Source of the DNA: Streptomyces sp. ISL-98 | GTDB taxonomy: Bacteria > Actinomycetota > Actinomycetes > Streptomycetales > Streptomycetaceae | Assembly: GCF_018614055.1 (NCBI RefSeq) | Contig: NZ_JAGGPB010000070.1 | Coordinates: 1 to 64,000 of the forward strand | Reading direction: 5' to 3' | Length of the DNA: 64,000 bases | Part shown: piece by piece, positions 48,417 through 56,762 of the stretch | Layout of the letters: each line of letters begins with the position of its first letter | Position numbering within the stretch: the stretch's first letter is position 1 | Position numbers and translations under genes: made by a program | Notes under the pieces: model-generated | Seen by the model: the letters and a program-made list of their open reading frames with translations, nothing else | The model's database searches: none | Told to the model about the DNA's origin: nothing

Positions 48417-49943
48417 ATGGCACCCACCCCCCGTCCCACAGCCATCGCCGCAGCCGTCGCCACCGCGGCCGCGCTGGGCGCGACCGTCCTCGCGCTGCCC
48501 GCCCTCGCGGCGGACGGCCCGCCGACGAAGCCGATGAAAATCGTCGGCGGCTCGCTGGACTGGGGCGTCAAGGAGGGCTACCGCAACTACGTCAAGGGCA
48601 TGGCGAACGGCACGATCACGGTTGCGGACGGGGCGAAGTCGAACGCGGACGGAACGTTCAACTTCGGCTCCGCGACAGGCGAGTACGACCCCGTCAAGCA
48701 CACGGTGAAGGCGGCGTTCGGCGGCAGCGTGACCTTCACGTCGCCCCCGCTGCCGCAGGGGCACGGCTTCGAGGTCAAGCTCTCGGACCTCAGGTTCGAC
48801 ACGGGCGCGGAGCGGCTCACGGCGGACGTGACCCGCGACGGCGGCGCGGTCCAGGAGGACGTGCCGCTTGCGGAGGCGAAGGTCGCGGGCCCGTCGATGG
48901 AGAAGCTGGCTACGACGCTGACGAAGGAGGCTGCGGCGGCGCTCGGTGGTCCGTACGAGGGGAAGGCGGGGGACCCGCTGACGGTGAAGCTGGAGTTCGA
49001 GAAGCCGACGACCCCGCCGACGGGCAAGCCGTCCGAGAAGCCCACAGCCAAGCCGACCACCAAGCCCACCACTCAGCCGTCCGAGAAGCCCACAGCCAAG
49101 CCCACCGCGAAGCCCGGCTCCAAGCCCACATCCAAGCCCTCCGGCGAACCCGTCGCCGCCGACAGCAAGATCGTCGACGGCAACCTCGACTGGGGCCTCT
49201 ACAAGCGCTTCGTCAGCTACATAACCGGCCCCATCGCCCACGGCAAGATCGAGCTCGGCGGTGGTGCGGTCAAGCAGGGCGCGGGCTGGCGCTTCCCCAA
49301 GGGCACTGGCTCCTTCGACGGCGAGAAGAAGACCCTCGACGCCACCTTCAACGGCTCCATCCGCTTCCTCGGCCACAAGACGGCCGGAAAGTGGGCCCTC
49401 GACACCAAGTTCACGAACTTCCGCGTCCAGGCGAACGGCACCAAGGGCAAAATCGTGGTGGACGGCGTCTCCAACGACCGCGAGACCCAGCGCCCTGTCA
49501 CGTTCAAGAACCGCCCGCTCGCCGACCTGAAGCTCACGGCAGGTTCGCTCAAGGCCAAGGACGGCGTCGTCTCCCTCTCCGGCGTCCCGGCCACCCTGAC
49601 CGCCGAGGGCGCCAAAATCTTCGGTGCGCCGTACGCGGCGGGCGACCAGCTCGACAAGGTGGCCGTAGCGGTCTCGGTCACCGCGGGCGCCGGCCTGCCC
49701 GACGGCGGCGCGGACGGCGGCACAGGCGCGGGCACCGGCACCACGGGCGGCACCAGCACGACCGGCGGCACAGTAGGCGGTACGGGCACCACCGGCACCA
49801 CCACCGCCGGCACCGTAGGCGGCAACCTCGCCGCCACCGGCTCCGAAGTCCCGGCCGACGCACTCCTCGCCGCCTCCGGCACGGTCGTCGCAGCCGGTGC
49901 GGCGGTCGTCTTCGCGGCACGCAACCGGCGTACGCACGCCTGA
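48417..49943 (+). CDS. HtaA-domain heme-binding protein with class E sortase signal
   Basis: A 508-residue wall protein. Signal peptide 1-29 (LPALAADG). First HtaA domain about 38-190 (LDWGVKEGYRNYV). A Lys-Pro-Thr linker follows at about 200-245, with several SEKPTAKPT-like repeats. The second HtaA domain spans about 250-425 (LDWGLYKRFVSYI). Then come a Gly/Thr-rich stretch and a sorting signal LAATG, a hydrophobic segment and the tail ARNRRTHA. LAXTG is the motif of streptomycete class E sortases, so it should be bound to peptidoglycan. It hands heme to the membrane-anchored HtaA protein or HmuT. AGGAG precedes the ATG; a strong terminator follows. Confidence 0.93.
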   Translation: MAPTPRPTAIAAAVATAAALGATVLALPALAADGPPTKPMKIVGGSLDWGVKEGYRNYVKGMANGTITVADGAKSNADGTFNFGSATGEYDPVKHTVKAAFGGSVTFTSPPLPQGHGFEVKLSDLRFDTGAERLTADVTRDGGAVQEDVPLAEAKVAGPSMEKLATTLTKEAAAALGGPYEGKAGDPLTVKLEFEKPTTPPTGKPSEKPTAKPTTKPTTQPSEKPTAKPTAKPGSKPTSKPSGEPVAADSKIVDGNLDWGLYKRFVSYITGPIAHGKIELGGGAVKQGAGWRFPKGTGSFDGEKKTLDATFNGSIRFLGHKTAGKWALDTKFTNFRVQANGTKGKIVVDGVSNDRETQRPVTFKNRPLADLKLTAGSLKAKDGVVSLSGVPATLTAEGAKIFGAPYAAGDQLDKVAVAVSVTAGAGLPDGGADGGTGAGTGTTGGTSTTGGTVGGTGTTGTTTAGTVGGNLAATGSEVPADALLAASGTVVAAGAAVVFAARNRRTHA

Positions 49944-49970
49944 TCCCACCGGCTTCACCACGCCCCCATG

Positions 49971-50012
49971 CGACACGGCCGCACCGCGCGATTCGCCGGT
50001 GCGGCCGTGTCG
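49971..50012 (+). terminator. terminator of the htaA operon
   Basis: CGACACGGCCGCACCG (49971-49986) pairs perfectly with CGGTGCGGCCGTGTCG (49997-50012) over a 10-base loop, 28 bases after the stop of the second HtaA gene. A 16-bp perfect stem. Confidence 0.85.
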
Positions 50013-50029
50013 TTCGGCTCCACTGATGC

Positions 50030-50698
50030 TTGAATGCCCCGGTGAACGAACTCGACGTACTCCGCGTCTTCTGCGGCCCGGACGGACACCACGGCAACGC
50101 CCTCGGCGTCGTAAGAGACGGGCGTACGCACCCCGATCAGGCATCCCGACAGGCTTACGCCGCCGAACTCGGCTTCAGCGAGACCGTGTTCGTCGACGAC
50201 CCCGAGCGCGGCATCGTCGACATCTACACCCCCGGCACGCGCCTGCCCTTCGCCGGGCACCCCCTCGTTGGCGCCGCCTGGCTGCTCGACCTTGAAGTGG
50301 TCAACCCGCCGGCGGGCGAGGTGTGGGCACGCCACGACGGGGAGTTCACCTGGATCACAGCCCGCGCCGAGTGGGCCCCGCCGCGCCGCCTCCAGCAGTA
50401 CGCGTCGGCGGCCGAGGTCGACGCGCTGCCCGCCCCTCCGCCCGGCGAGGGCTGGCTGTACGCCTGGGCCTGGCAGGACGAGGCGGCGGGCCGGGTCCGC
50501 GCTCGCGCGTTCCCGCGCCGCGACGACGGCATTACGGAGGACGAGGCGACCGGCGCTGCGGCGCTCCTGCTGACCGCCGAACTGGACCGCGCCCTGAACA
50601 TCACGCAGGGCCGCGGCTCCCAGATCCTGACGGCGCCGGGACCCGACGGCACGATCGAGGTGGGCGGCCGGGTCCGCTTCGCCAAGCAGGTCCTGTAG
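50030..50698 (+). CDS. short PhzF-family protein
   Basis: A 222-residue PhzF-like isomerase. LDVLRVFCGPDGHHGNALGV, ELGFSETVFVDD (catalytic Glu), PGTRLPFAGHPLVGAAWLL and EDEATGAAALLLTAEL are the family landmarks. It is about 70 residues shorter than the usual 280-300, mainly between the lobes. The start is unsettled between TTG 50030 and GTG 50042; neither has a good ribosome site, and it sits 18 bases after the htaA terminator. It is flanked by heme genes on both sides, but I know of no link between PhzF proteins and heme. Confidence 0.85.
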   Translation: MNAPVNELDVLRVFCGPDGHHGNALGVVRDGRTHPDQASRQAYAAELGFSETVFVDDPERGIVDIYTPGTRLPFAGHPLVGAAWLLDLEVVNPPAGEVWARHDGEFTWITARAEWAPPRRLQQYASAAEVDALPAPPPGEGWLYAWAWQDEAAGRVRARAFPRRDDGITEDEATGAAALLLTAELDRALNITQGRGSQILTAPGPDGTIEVGGRVRFAKQVL

Positions 50699-50723
50699 AA
50701 CTCACGTACCGCAACCGGAGAAG

Positions 50724-51404
50724 TCAGGCGCTGAGCGGGAACTCCCCGCCCAGCTCACGAAAAACCGCACCGTTGAAGTCGAAGGCACGCTTGCACTCGT
50801 CGATGATGCGCTGCTTCTCCAGGTCGTCCGCGTTCACCTGGTCGAGCAGTTCCCGGTAAGTCCGCTTGAAAGCGGCCGGGTTGGGGATCGACTCGAAGAC
50901 GTAGAAGCGCACACCGTCGCCCTTGCGCTCGAAACCCCACGTCTTCTCCGCCTTGTCGCGGATGATCTGGCCGCCCGACAGGTCCCCGAGGTAGCGCGTG
51001 TAGTGGTGGGCCACGTACCCGGCCGGCCAGCTGCGCGCGCACTCGGTGACCCGCCGCGCGTACGCCGCGGTCGCGGGCAGCGGCTCAAGGCCCTCACGCC
51101 AGTTCTCGCCGCGCAGGTGCGCCAGGTCGCGCTCCAGCTCGGCGGCGCGCATCAGCTCCGGCCGGATGAACGGCCCGGCCACCGGGTCGCCGCGCAGCGA
51201 CTCGGCCGCGTCCTCCAGCGCCCGGTACACGAACCACAGCTGCTCCGTGTAGCGCGCATACGCATCGACGGAGAGCCTCCCGCCGAGCATGTCGCTCATG
51301 AAGGTGGAGGTCTCCGCCTCGGTGTGCTGTTCGTGCGACGCGACGCGGATCAGCGTCGAGAAGGGGGTGGTTGTTGCGTCGGCGGCGGTAGCGGATGCGT
51401 CCAA
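50724..51404 (-). CDS. heme oxygenase (biliverdin-producing), TTG start
   Basis: A 226-residue heme oxygenase of the HmuO/HO-1 type. The proximal His is in ASHEQHTEAET, and the distal helix has YLGDLSGGQIIRDKA, the glycine-rich segment over the heme. FYVFESIPNPAAFKRTYRELL follows. It opens the heme ring to biliverdin, CO and Fe(II), completing the heme-iron route of the surrounding genes. The start is TTG at 51404, six bases after GGAGG. An iron box lies about 85 bases upstream. Confidence 0.95.
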   Translation of the reverse strand: MDASATAADATTTPFSTLIRVASHEQHTEAETSTFMSDMLGGRLSVDAYARYTEQLWFVYRALEDAAESLRGDPVAGPFIRPELMRAAELERDLAHLRGENWREGLEPLPATAAYARRVTECARSWPAGYVAHHYTRYLGDLSGGQIIRDKAEKTWGFERKGDGVRFYVFESIPNPAAFKRTYRELLDQVNADDLEKQRIIDECKRAFDFNGAVFRELGGEFPLSA

Positions 51405-51488
51405 GGCGGGCCTCCGGGGACCGAGGGGACGGGAACGAAAGACCGTGCGCTGGCAGCCAGGGACGGCCGCCTGCGCCGATCTTCCTAC

Positions 51489-51507
51489 TTAGGTAAGCCT
51501 AAGTCAA
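51489..51507. promoter_or_regulatory. iron box before heme oxygenase
   Basis: TTAGGTAAGCCTAAGTCAA, 14 of 19 consensus positions, containing the perfect inverted repeat CTTAGG-TAAG-CCTAAG. Confidence 0.7.
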
Positions 51508-51554
51508 TGTGTTCCCGACGATCTGTCGGTAAAAACTCTACGCCCGGAACCCGC

Positions 51555-52412
51555 CTACGGCAGCGTGAGGATCTCGGCCCCGGTCTCCGTAACCACCAGC
51601 GTGTGCTCGAACTGAGCCGTCCGCCTGCGGTCCTTCGTCACCACGGTCCAGCCGTCTTCCCACATGTCGTACTCGTGCGTACCGAGCGTGAGCATCGGCT
51701 CGATCGTGAAGGTCATGCCGGGCTGCATCACCGTCGTCGCGTGCGGGCTGTCGTAGTGCGGAATGATCAGCCCGGAGTGGAACGACGAATTGATGCCGTG
51801 CCCGGTGAAGTCGCGCACGACGCCGTAGCCGAAGCGCTTGGCGTACGACTCGATGACCCGCCCGATGACATTGATCTGGCGCCCCGGCTTGACTGCCTTG
51901 ATCGCACGGGCCAGCGACTCACGGGTCCGCTCCACGAGAAGCCGCGACTCCTCGTCGACGTCGCCGCACAGGTAGGTGGCGTTGTTGTCGCCGTGCACGC
52001 CGTTGATGTACGCCGTGACGTCCAGGTTCACGATGTCGCCGTCGCGCAGCACCGTGGAGTCCGGGATGCCGTGGCAGATGACCTCGTTGACGGAGCTGCA
52101 CAGCGACTTCGGGTAGCCGCGGTACCCGAGCGTCGACGGGTACGCGCCGTGGTCGACCATGAAGTCGTGCGCGACCCGGTCGAGCTCGTCCGTGGTCACC
52201 CCGGGCGAGATGTGCTTGGCGGCCTCCTCCATCGCCTGGGCGGCGATGCGGCCCGCGATGCGCATCCGCTCGATGGTGTCGGAGTCCTGGATTTCGGGAC
52301 CTGTGTACGGCGTCGGCGCCGGCTTCCCGACGTACTCGGGACGCCGGATGTTGCCGGAGACGGAACGGGTGGGAGAGAGCTCCCCTGGTACGAGCAGCGA
52401 CTGGCCAGACAT
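51555..52412 (-). CDS. map: type I methionine aminopeptidase
   Basis: A 285-residue metallopeptidase that removes N-terminal methionine from new proteins. Metal ligands are Asp in DIVNLDVTAYINGVHGD (two), His in DFTGHGINSSFH, Glu in TFTIEPMLT and Glu in QFEHTLVV. It has an N-terminal extension of ~35 residues (LLVPGELSPTRSV, RPEYVGKPAPTPY), seen in the actinobacterial form that can bind SH3-type partners. ATG 52412 has a -10-like TACACT 7 bases upstream and no ribosome site, so it looks leaderless. It is divergent from the small gene at 52471. Confidence 0.95.
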   Translation of the reverse strand: MSGQSLLVPGELSPTRSVSGNIRRPEYVGKPAPTPYTGPEIQDSDTIERMRIAGRIAAQAMEEAAKHISPGVTTDELDRVAHDFMVDHGAYPSTLGYRGYPKSLCSSVNEVICHGIPDSTVLRDGDIVNLDVTAYINGVHGDNNATYLCGDVDEESRLLVERTRESLARAIKAVKPGRQINVIGRVIESYAKRFGYGVVRDFTGHGINSSFHSGLIIPHYDSPHATTVMQPGMTFTIEPMLTLGTHEYDMWEDGWTVVTKDRRRTAQFEHTLVVTETGAEILTLP

Positions 52413-52419
52413 GCAAGCG

Positions 52420-52425
52420 AGTGTA
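52420..52425 (-). promoter_or_regulatory. -10 box of leaderless map transcript
   Basis: TACACT on the minus strand, seven bases before the ATG at 52412, with CGCTTGC between. Confidence 0.45.
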
Positions 52426-52470
52426 TCCAGCCGCCATCGGGCAGCATGGCGGCAGAGGAAGGAGCCGACG

Positions 52471-52707
52471 ATGGCCCTGTTCAAGAAGCGCACGGTCGGA
52501 AAGCCGGGCGAATGGTTCTACTGCCTGGAGCACCAGACGGTCGAGGAGGGCCCCCAGTGCCCGGGAAAGGACCGTTTCGGCCCCTACACGACGCGTGAAG
52601 AGGCGGAGCACGCGATGCAGACGGCGGCGGAGCGCAACCTCCAGTGGGAGAACGACCCGAAGTGGCACGACAAGAACGGCGCGCAGGCGGACGACGGGGA
52701 CGCCTGA
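52471..52707 (+). CDS. small conserved protein, 78 residues
   Basis: A short acidic cytoplasmic protein, GKPGEWFYCLEHQTVEEG then CPGKDRFGPYTTREEAEHAM. The CxxH...C arrangement could bind zinc, and the GPYxTREEAExAM segment resembles the repeat of SPOR-like domains. AAGGAGCCGACG precedes the ATG, and codon use is clearly coding. The stop abuts the stop of the convergent transporter gene. The function is unknown. Confidence 0.8.
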   Translation: MALFKKRTVGKPGEWFYCLEHQTVEEGPQCPGKDRFGPYTTREEAEHAMQTAAERNLQWENDPKWHDKNGAQADDGDA

Positions 52708-54006
52708 TCACCCCACTGTTTCAGCCTTTTCACCCGCCGCCGCGTCCCTCCGGACCCGGCGGCGCTGCGCGTCCTCGTCGGTGGTCGCGTCGTACGTCAT
52801 GAGCTTCGGCAGTACGGCGGCCAGCAGCCCCACCGAGGCGAGGCAGGCGAGCCCGCCGCTCCACACCGCGGGCCGGGTCCCGGTCCATCCGGCCATGGCA
52901 CCGGCCCGCACCTGCCCGAGCTGGGGCCCGACGCTGTACGAGAGCACCTCGATGCCGGCGAGTCGGCCGCGCAGCTCATCGGGGATGGTCTGATTCCAGA
53001 TGGTCGACCGCCCGAGCCCGCTGAGCATGTCGCCCCCGCCCGCCACGGCGAGGCACAGCAGTACCACCCAGACGTTGGAAAACCACCCCGCGGCGGCGAT
53101 GGCGAGCCCCCAGCAGGCGGCGCCGTACACGACGAGCTGCCCGTGCCGGGTGATCCGTGAGGCCCACCCGCTGGTGAGGCTGACCGCGACGGACCCGACG
53201 GACCCGGCGGTGTACATGAGCCCGAGCGCCCATTCGGCATCCAGGTCGTCCGCGAGGAACGGAAATATGGCGTTGGGGAAGGCGAAGAACATCGCGGCCA
53301 TGTCGACGGCGTACGTCCCGAGCAGCACGGGCCTGCTCCACGCGTACCGCGCGCCTTCCGCGATGCCGCGCAGTGACGGCTTCTCGGCGTCACGGGACGG
53401 CGGGGCGGGCGCCAGCCGCGTACACATGGCCACGGACACCGCGAACCCCACAACGGTGACGCTGTACGCCGTGGCATGCCCGGCGTACGCGACGACAAGG
53501 CCCGCCAGGGCCGGGCCCACGATCGCCCCGGTCTGCCAGCGCAGGGCGTTGAGCGCGGCAGCGGCGGTGAGCTGGTCGTGCGACACGATGCGCGCCATGA
53601 GGGAGTCCAGCGCGGGCCGCTGGAGCCCGGCGAGGGCGGAGACCCCGGCGGCGACGACGTAGAGCGGCCAGAGCAACGGCCGCTCCAGCAGTGAATTGCC
53701 CAACAGCAGAACGGCCAGCAGCCCGAGCCCGGCCTCGCTGAGCAGTATGACCTTGCGACGGTCGGCGGAGTCGGCGAGGGCGCCGCCGTACAACCCGAAG
53801 ACGACCAGCGGCACGAGCTCGACGGCACCCATCGCGCCGACGGCGAGGGGGGAGTGGGTCAGCTCCTTGATCTGCAGGGGCAGCGCGACCATCGCCATGA
53901 AGCTGCCGAAGTACGTGACCAGCCCCTGAACGAACAGGAGCCGGAAGTCGCGCGAGGAGCGCCAGGGCGAGAGATCCGGCAGCACAGCCGCAAGCTTCGA
54001 AGTCAC
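52708..54006 (-). CDS. MFS transporter (MFS_3/EntS-like)
   Basis: A 432-residue transporter with about 11-12 helices: LFVQGLVTYFGSFMAMVALP, motif A-like YGGALADSADRRKVILLSE, and WSRPVLLGTYAVDMAAMFFAF in the second half. The group includes enterobactin and macrolide exporters; the substrate here is unknown. GTG start at 54006 gives an N-terminus TSKLAAVLPDLSPWRSSRDF that fits the family; the longer frame does not. The C-terminal tail is basic then acidic (TTDEDAQRRRVRRD). It is convergent with the 78-residue gene with no gap. Confidence 0.88.
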   Translation of the reverse strand: MTSKLAAVLPDLSPWRSSRDFRLLFVQGLVTYFGSFMAMVALPLQIKELTHSPLAVGAMGAVELVPLVVFGLYGGALADSADRRKVILLSEAGLGLLAVLLLGNSLLERPLLWPLYVVAAGVSALAGLQRPALDSLMARIVSHDQLTAAAALNALRWQTGAIVGPALAGLVVAYAGHATAYSVTVVGFAVSVAMCTRLAPAPPSRDAEKPSLRGIAEGARYAWSRPVLLGTYAVDMAAMFFAFPNAIFPFLADDLDAEWALGLMYTAGSVGSVAVSLTSGWASRITRHGQLVVYGAACWGLAIAAAGWFSNVWVVLLCLAVAGGGDMLSGLGRSTIWNQTIPDELRGRLAGIEVLSYSVGPQLGQVRAGAMAGWTGTRPAVWSGGLACLASVGLLAAVLPKLMTYDATTDEDAQRRRVRRDAAAGEKAETVG

Positions 54007-54128
54007 GCGGCCCCATGCTCCGCACCCGACCCGCGGCAAGCAACGCAATTACGCCGCAGATTCAGCCCGTCCGGGGCCCGCACCCCTCACCCACCGGCAC
54101 TCATGCCTCACCGCACCCCACCCGCCCC

Positions 54129-54731
54129 CTACCACCGCGCCGGCGGCGGCGCCGTCAGCTGGTCGGCGAGCCGCGCCAGCCGGTCGCGGAAGCGACGCCG
54201 CCCCCGCGGCACAGGCAGGCTGTTCTCCCCGGCCGCCGCACTCACCAGGTGCTGCACCGTATCCAGGTCCACCTCCCCGTCCCCCGGCACCGAAAGCCCC
54301 TCGTGCGCCAGCCCCCGGATCTCGCGGTCCCCACCGTCCAGCGAGAGCACCGTCACCCCTGCCCGCCGAGCGTCGTGCACCCGCTCCAGCAGCCCCGCCC
54401 CCGGCCGCTCCGGTGCCACGACGAGCAGCGTCTCTCCCCGGGCCGCCGCCTCGATCCGGCCGAGCCCGGCCGACAGGTGAGCCGGTTCCCCGGGCCGCAC
54501 CCGGTGGCGTACGAGCGTGGGGCTCAGCTCGGCAAGGCCGGACCAGGCCGCCTCGTCGACGAGGTGCGCCGCCAGATGCCACGGCTCGTACGCCTCGGTC
54601 CCCACCAGCAGCAGCCCGCCACCCTGCGGCACGACGGACGATCGCAGCGCCCCCGCGAACCGCCTCGTGGCCGGCAACCACTCGGTCCCGTCGAGGACTT
54701 CACGCAGCAGGGCGACACGTACGGCATCCAT
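54129..54731 (-). CDS. conserved hypothetical protein
   Basis: A 200-residue cytoplasmic protein I do not recognise. It has alternating strands and helices (GGGLLLVGTEAYEPWHLAAH, GETLLVVAPERPGAGL, AGVTVLSLDGGDREI) suggestive of a Rossmann-like or SIS-like three-layer fold, and a basic C-terminus (RGRRRFRDRLARLADQL). AGGAT lies before the ATG, and the coding bias is strong. It is divergent from npdG. No function is proposed. Confidence 0.72.
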   Translation of the reverse strand: MDAVRVALLREVLDGTEWLPATRRFAGALRSSVVPQGGGLLLVGTEAYEPWHLAAHLVDEAAWSGLAELSPTLVRHRVRPGEPAHLSAGLGRIEAAARGETLLVVAPERPGAGLLERVHDARRAGVTVLSLDGGDREIRGLAHEGLSVPGDGEVDLDTVQHLVSAAAGENSLPVPRGRRRFRDRLARLADQLTAPPPARW

Positions 54732-54798
54732 GCCGCGGCATCCTGCCGTACGCCCGCGCCGGCCGGGAGCGAATGCCCCCGCCTCACCCGTACGAGCG

Positions 54799-54816
54799 CC
54801 CTACCTGCAAGTAGGG
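54799..54816. promoter_or_regulatory. inverted repeat over the npdG -10 region
   Basis: CCCTAC-CTGCAA-GTAGGG, perfect 6-base arms. The right arm overlaps a -10 box TAGGGT (54812-54817), which stands seven bases before the ATG at 54825, so the gene seems leaderless and the repeat well placed for a repressor. Confidence 0.5.
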
Positions 54817-54824
54817 TCGGGGCC

Positions 54825-55571
54825 ATGACTTCCACCGACAGCTCCGGCACCTCCGACAGCACTCAGGCACCCGCCGCCGCGCAGAAGCCCGCCGCCAAGG
54901 ACCCCTGGGACCTCCCGGACGTGTCCGGACTGGTCGTCGGCGTGCTCGGCGGCACCGGCGATCAGGGGCGCGGGCTCGCGTACCGGCTGGCCAGGGCCGG
55001 CCAGAAGGTGATCATCGGCTCGCGTGCCGCCGAACGCGCACAGACCGCCGCCGCAGAGCTCGGCCTCGGCCTCGGCGTCGAAGGCGCGGACAACGCCGAG
55101 TGCGCCCGCCGCAGCGACATCGTGATCGTCGCCGTGCCGTGGGACGGCCACGCCAAGACGCTCGAATCGCTGCGCGAGGAGCTGACCGGCAAGCTCGTCG
55201 TCGACTGCGTCAACCCGCTCGGCTTCGACAAGAAGGGCGCGTACGCCCTCAAGCCGGAGGAGGGCAGCGCAGCCGAACAGGCCGCCGCCCTGCTGCCGGA
55301 CTCGCGGGTGACCGCCGCGTTCCACCACCTGTCGGCCGTGCTGCTCCAGGACGAGGCGATCGAGGAGATCGACACCGACGTGATGGTGCTGGGGGAGGCC
55401 CGCGCCGACACCGACATCGTGCAGGCGCTGGCGGCCCGCATCCCCGGCATGCGCGGCGTCTTCGCAGGCCGCCTGCGCAACGCCCACCAGGTCGAGTCCC
55501 TGGTGGCCAACCTGATCTCGGTGAACCGCCGCTACAAGGCGCACGCGGGCCTGCGCGTGACCGACGTATAA
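54825..55571 (+). CDS. npdG: NADPH-dependent F420 reductase
   Basis: A 248-residue F420:NADP oxidoreductase. After a ~35-residue Ser/Ala/Thr-rich extension comes VGVLGGTGDQGRGLAYRLA (NADP loop), VIIGSRAAERAQ with Arg for the 2'-phosphate, VAVPWDGHAKTL, VVDCVNPLGF, and FHHLSAVLLQD with the F420-binding residues. It reduces F420 with NADPH in the cytosol, feeding enzymes such as the LLM oxidoreductase at 905. No ribosome site; probably leaderless. Confidence 0.92.
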   Translation: MTSTDSSGTSDSTQAPAAAQKPAAKDPWDLPDVSGLVVGVLGGTGDQGRGLAYRLARAGQKVIIGSRAAERAQTAAAELGLGLGVEGADNAECARRSDIVIVAVPWDGHAKTLESLREELTGKLVVDCVNPLGFDKKGAYALKPEEGSAAEQAAALLPDSRVTAAFHHLSAVLLQDEAIEEIDTDVMVLGEARADTDIVQALAARIPGMRGVFAGRLRNAHQVESLVANLISVNRRYKAHAGLRVTDV

Positions 55572-55649
55572 GCACGATCGGGGCATGGGGGACACTGGAC
55601 GGGAAGCACCGAGCACCAGCCACAGGACACCCGCACAGGAGCCGCCCCC

Positions 55650-55847
55650 ATGCCCCGCCTCGCTCTGTACGCCCTCGTCGTCTGCGCCCTCGCCGTCGCC
55701 GCGGCAGTGGTGTCCTTCGCCCAGGGCAGCTGGCTCGGGGTCATCTGGATCCTGCTGGCCGGGGTCGCCTCCAACATGGCCTGGTACTACCTGCGCACGG
55801 CGAAGGCCAAGACGCAGACCGGCCGCGAGACGCCCGCTACGGGGTGA
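55650..55847 (+). CDS. small membrane protein, two helices
   Basis: A 65-residue protein with two hydrophobic segments (LALYALVVCALAVAAAVVSF and LGVIWILLAGVASNMAWYYL), then a short polar tail (RTAKAKTQTGRE). GGAG lies 8 bases before the ATG. It overlaps the convergent metalloprotease gene by 11 bases. Unknown function; such small membrane proteins are common in streptomycetes. Confidence 0.7.
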   Translation: MPRLALYALVVCALAVAAAVVSFAQGSWLGVIWILLAGVASNMAWYYLRTAKAKTQTGRETPATG

Positions 55848-56634
55848 TCGCCGGCACCTCCGGCTCGCCCTGCCAGAAGCGGTAGAACTGCTGGCCCCAG
55901 TAGGTGTCCCAGTCGCTGACGCCCAGCCCCCGCAGGATCGCGTCGACCGCGTCGAAGAACACATGGTTGACGGCGGGAATCCACAGCACGCCGAAGACCA
56001 GCAGCAGCCCGAACGGCGCGAGCGGCTCGACCTGGCGGCGGATGGTGTACGAAAGCCAGGGCTCGATCACCCCGTAGCCGTCGAGCCCCGGCACCGGCAG
56101 GAAGTTCAGGATCGCGGCCGTCACCTGGAGCAGGGCGAGGAACCCGAGCGCGTAACGGAACGGATCGGGAACGCCGTCCAGCGCCCCCAGCCAGAACGGC
56201 GCGGTGCACACGATCGCGAACAGCACATTGGTCAGCGGCCCGGCGGCCGAGATGATGCTGTGCTTCAGGCGCCCCCGGATCCGATGGCGCTCGATGAAGA
56301 CCGCGCCGCCCGGCAGACCGATACCGCCCATGATCACGAAGAGCACGGGCAGGACGATGCTCAGCAGCGCATGAGTGTATTTAAGGGGATTGAGGGTCAA
56401 ATACCCCTTCGCGCCAATGGAAATGTCGCCGCTGTGCAGCGCGGTACGGGCGTGCGCGTACTCGTGCAGACAGAGCGAGACGATCCATGCGGAGGTGACG
56501 AAGAGGAAGACGGCGAAGCCGGTACTCGCCGAGAACTCCGTCCACACCGCCCACCCGGAGACCGCCATGACGGCAGCGATCCCGAGGAAGACGGGACTGA
56601 TTCGCCGGTCGCGACGGGTAAGGGCGGTGGTCAT
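55837..56634 (-). CDS. site-2-protease-like membrane metalloprotease (M50)
   Basis: A 265-residue membrane protein with about six helices. The zinc motif HEYAHA (HExxH) is in the second helix, and the third ligand Asp is in LNFLPVPGLDGYGV, the M50 LDG signature. NPLKYTHALLSIVLPVL and GRLKHSIISAAGPLTNVLFA match the Rip-like short proteases without PDZ or CBS domain. It would cleave a membrane-embedded substrate such as an anti-sigma factor; the target is unknown. AGGAGA precedes ATG 56634. Confidence 0.9.
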   Translation of the reverse strand: MTTALTRRDRRISPVFLGIAAVMAVSGWAVWTEFSASTGFAVFLFVTSAWIVSLCLHEYAHARTALHSGDISIGAKGYLTLNPLKYTHALLSIVLPVLFVIMGGIGLPGGAVFIERHRIRGRLKHSIISAAGPLTNVLFAIVCTAPFWLGALDGVPDPFRYALGFLALLQVTAAILNFLPVPGLDGYGVIEPWLSYTIRRQVEPLAPFGLLLVFGVLWIPAVNHVFFDAVDAILRGLGVSDWDTYWGQQFYRFWQGEPEVPAITP

Positions 56635-56762
56635 GGGCGGGTCTCCTGAGGTGTGGGCGACGGGCATACGCCCGGGTGGGCGTCGGGCGGCCTGCCCGAC
56701 CGTACTGGCGACACAGCGAAAACGTCTCGCGCGGCAACGGTAGTTCCGGCGAAGCTGGGTTC

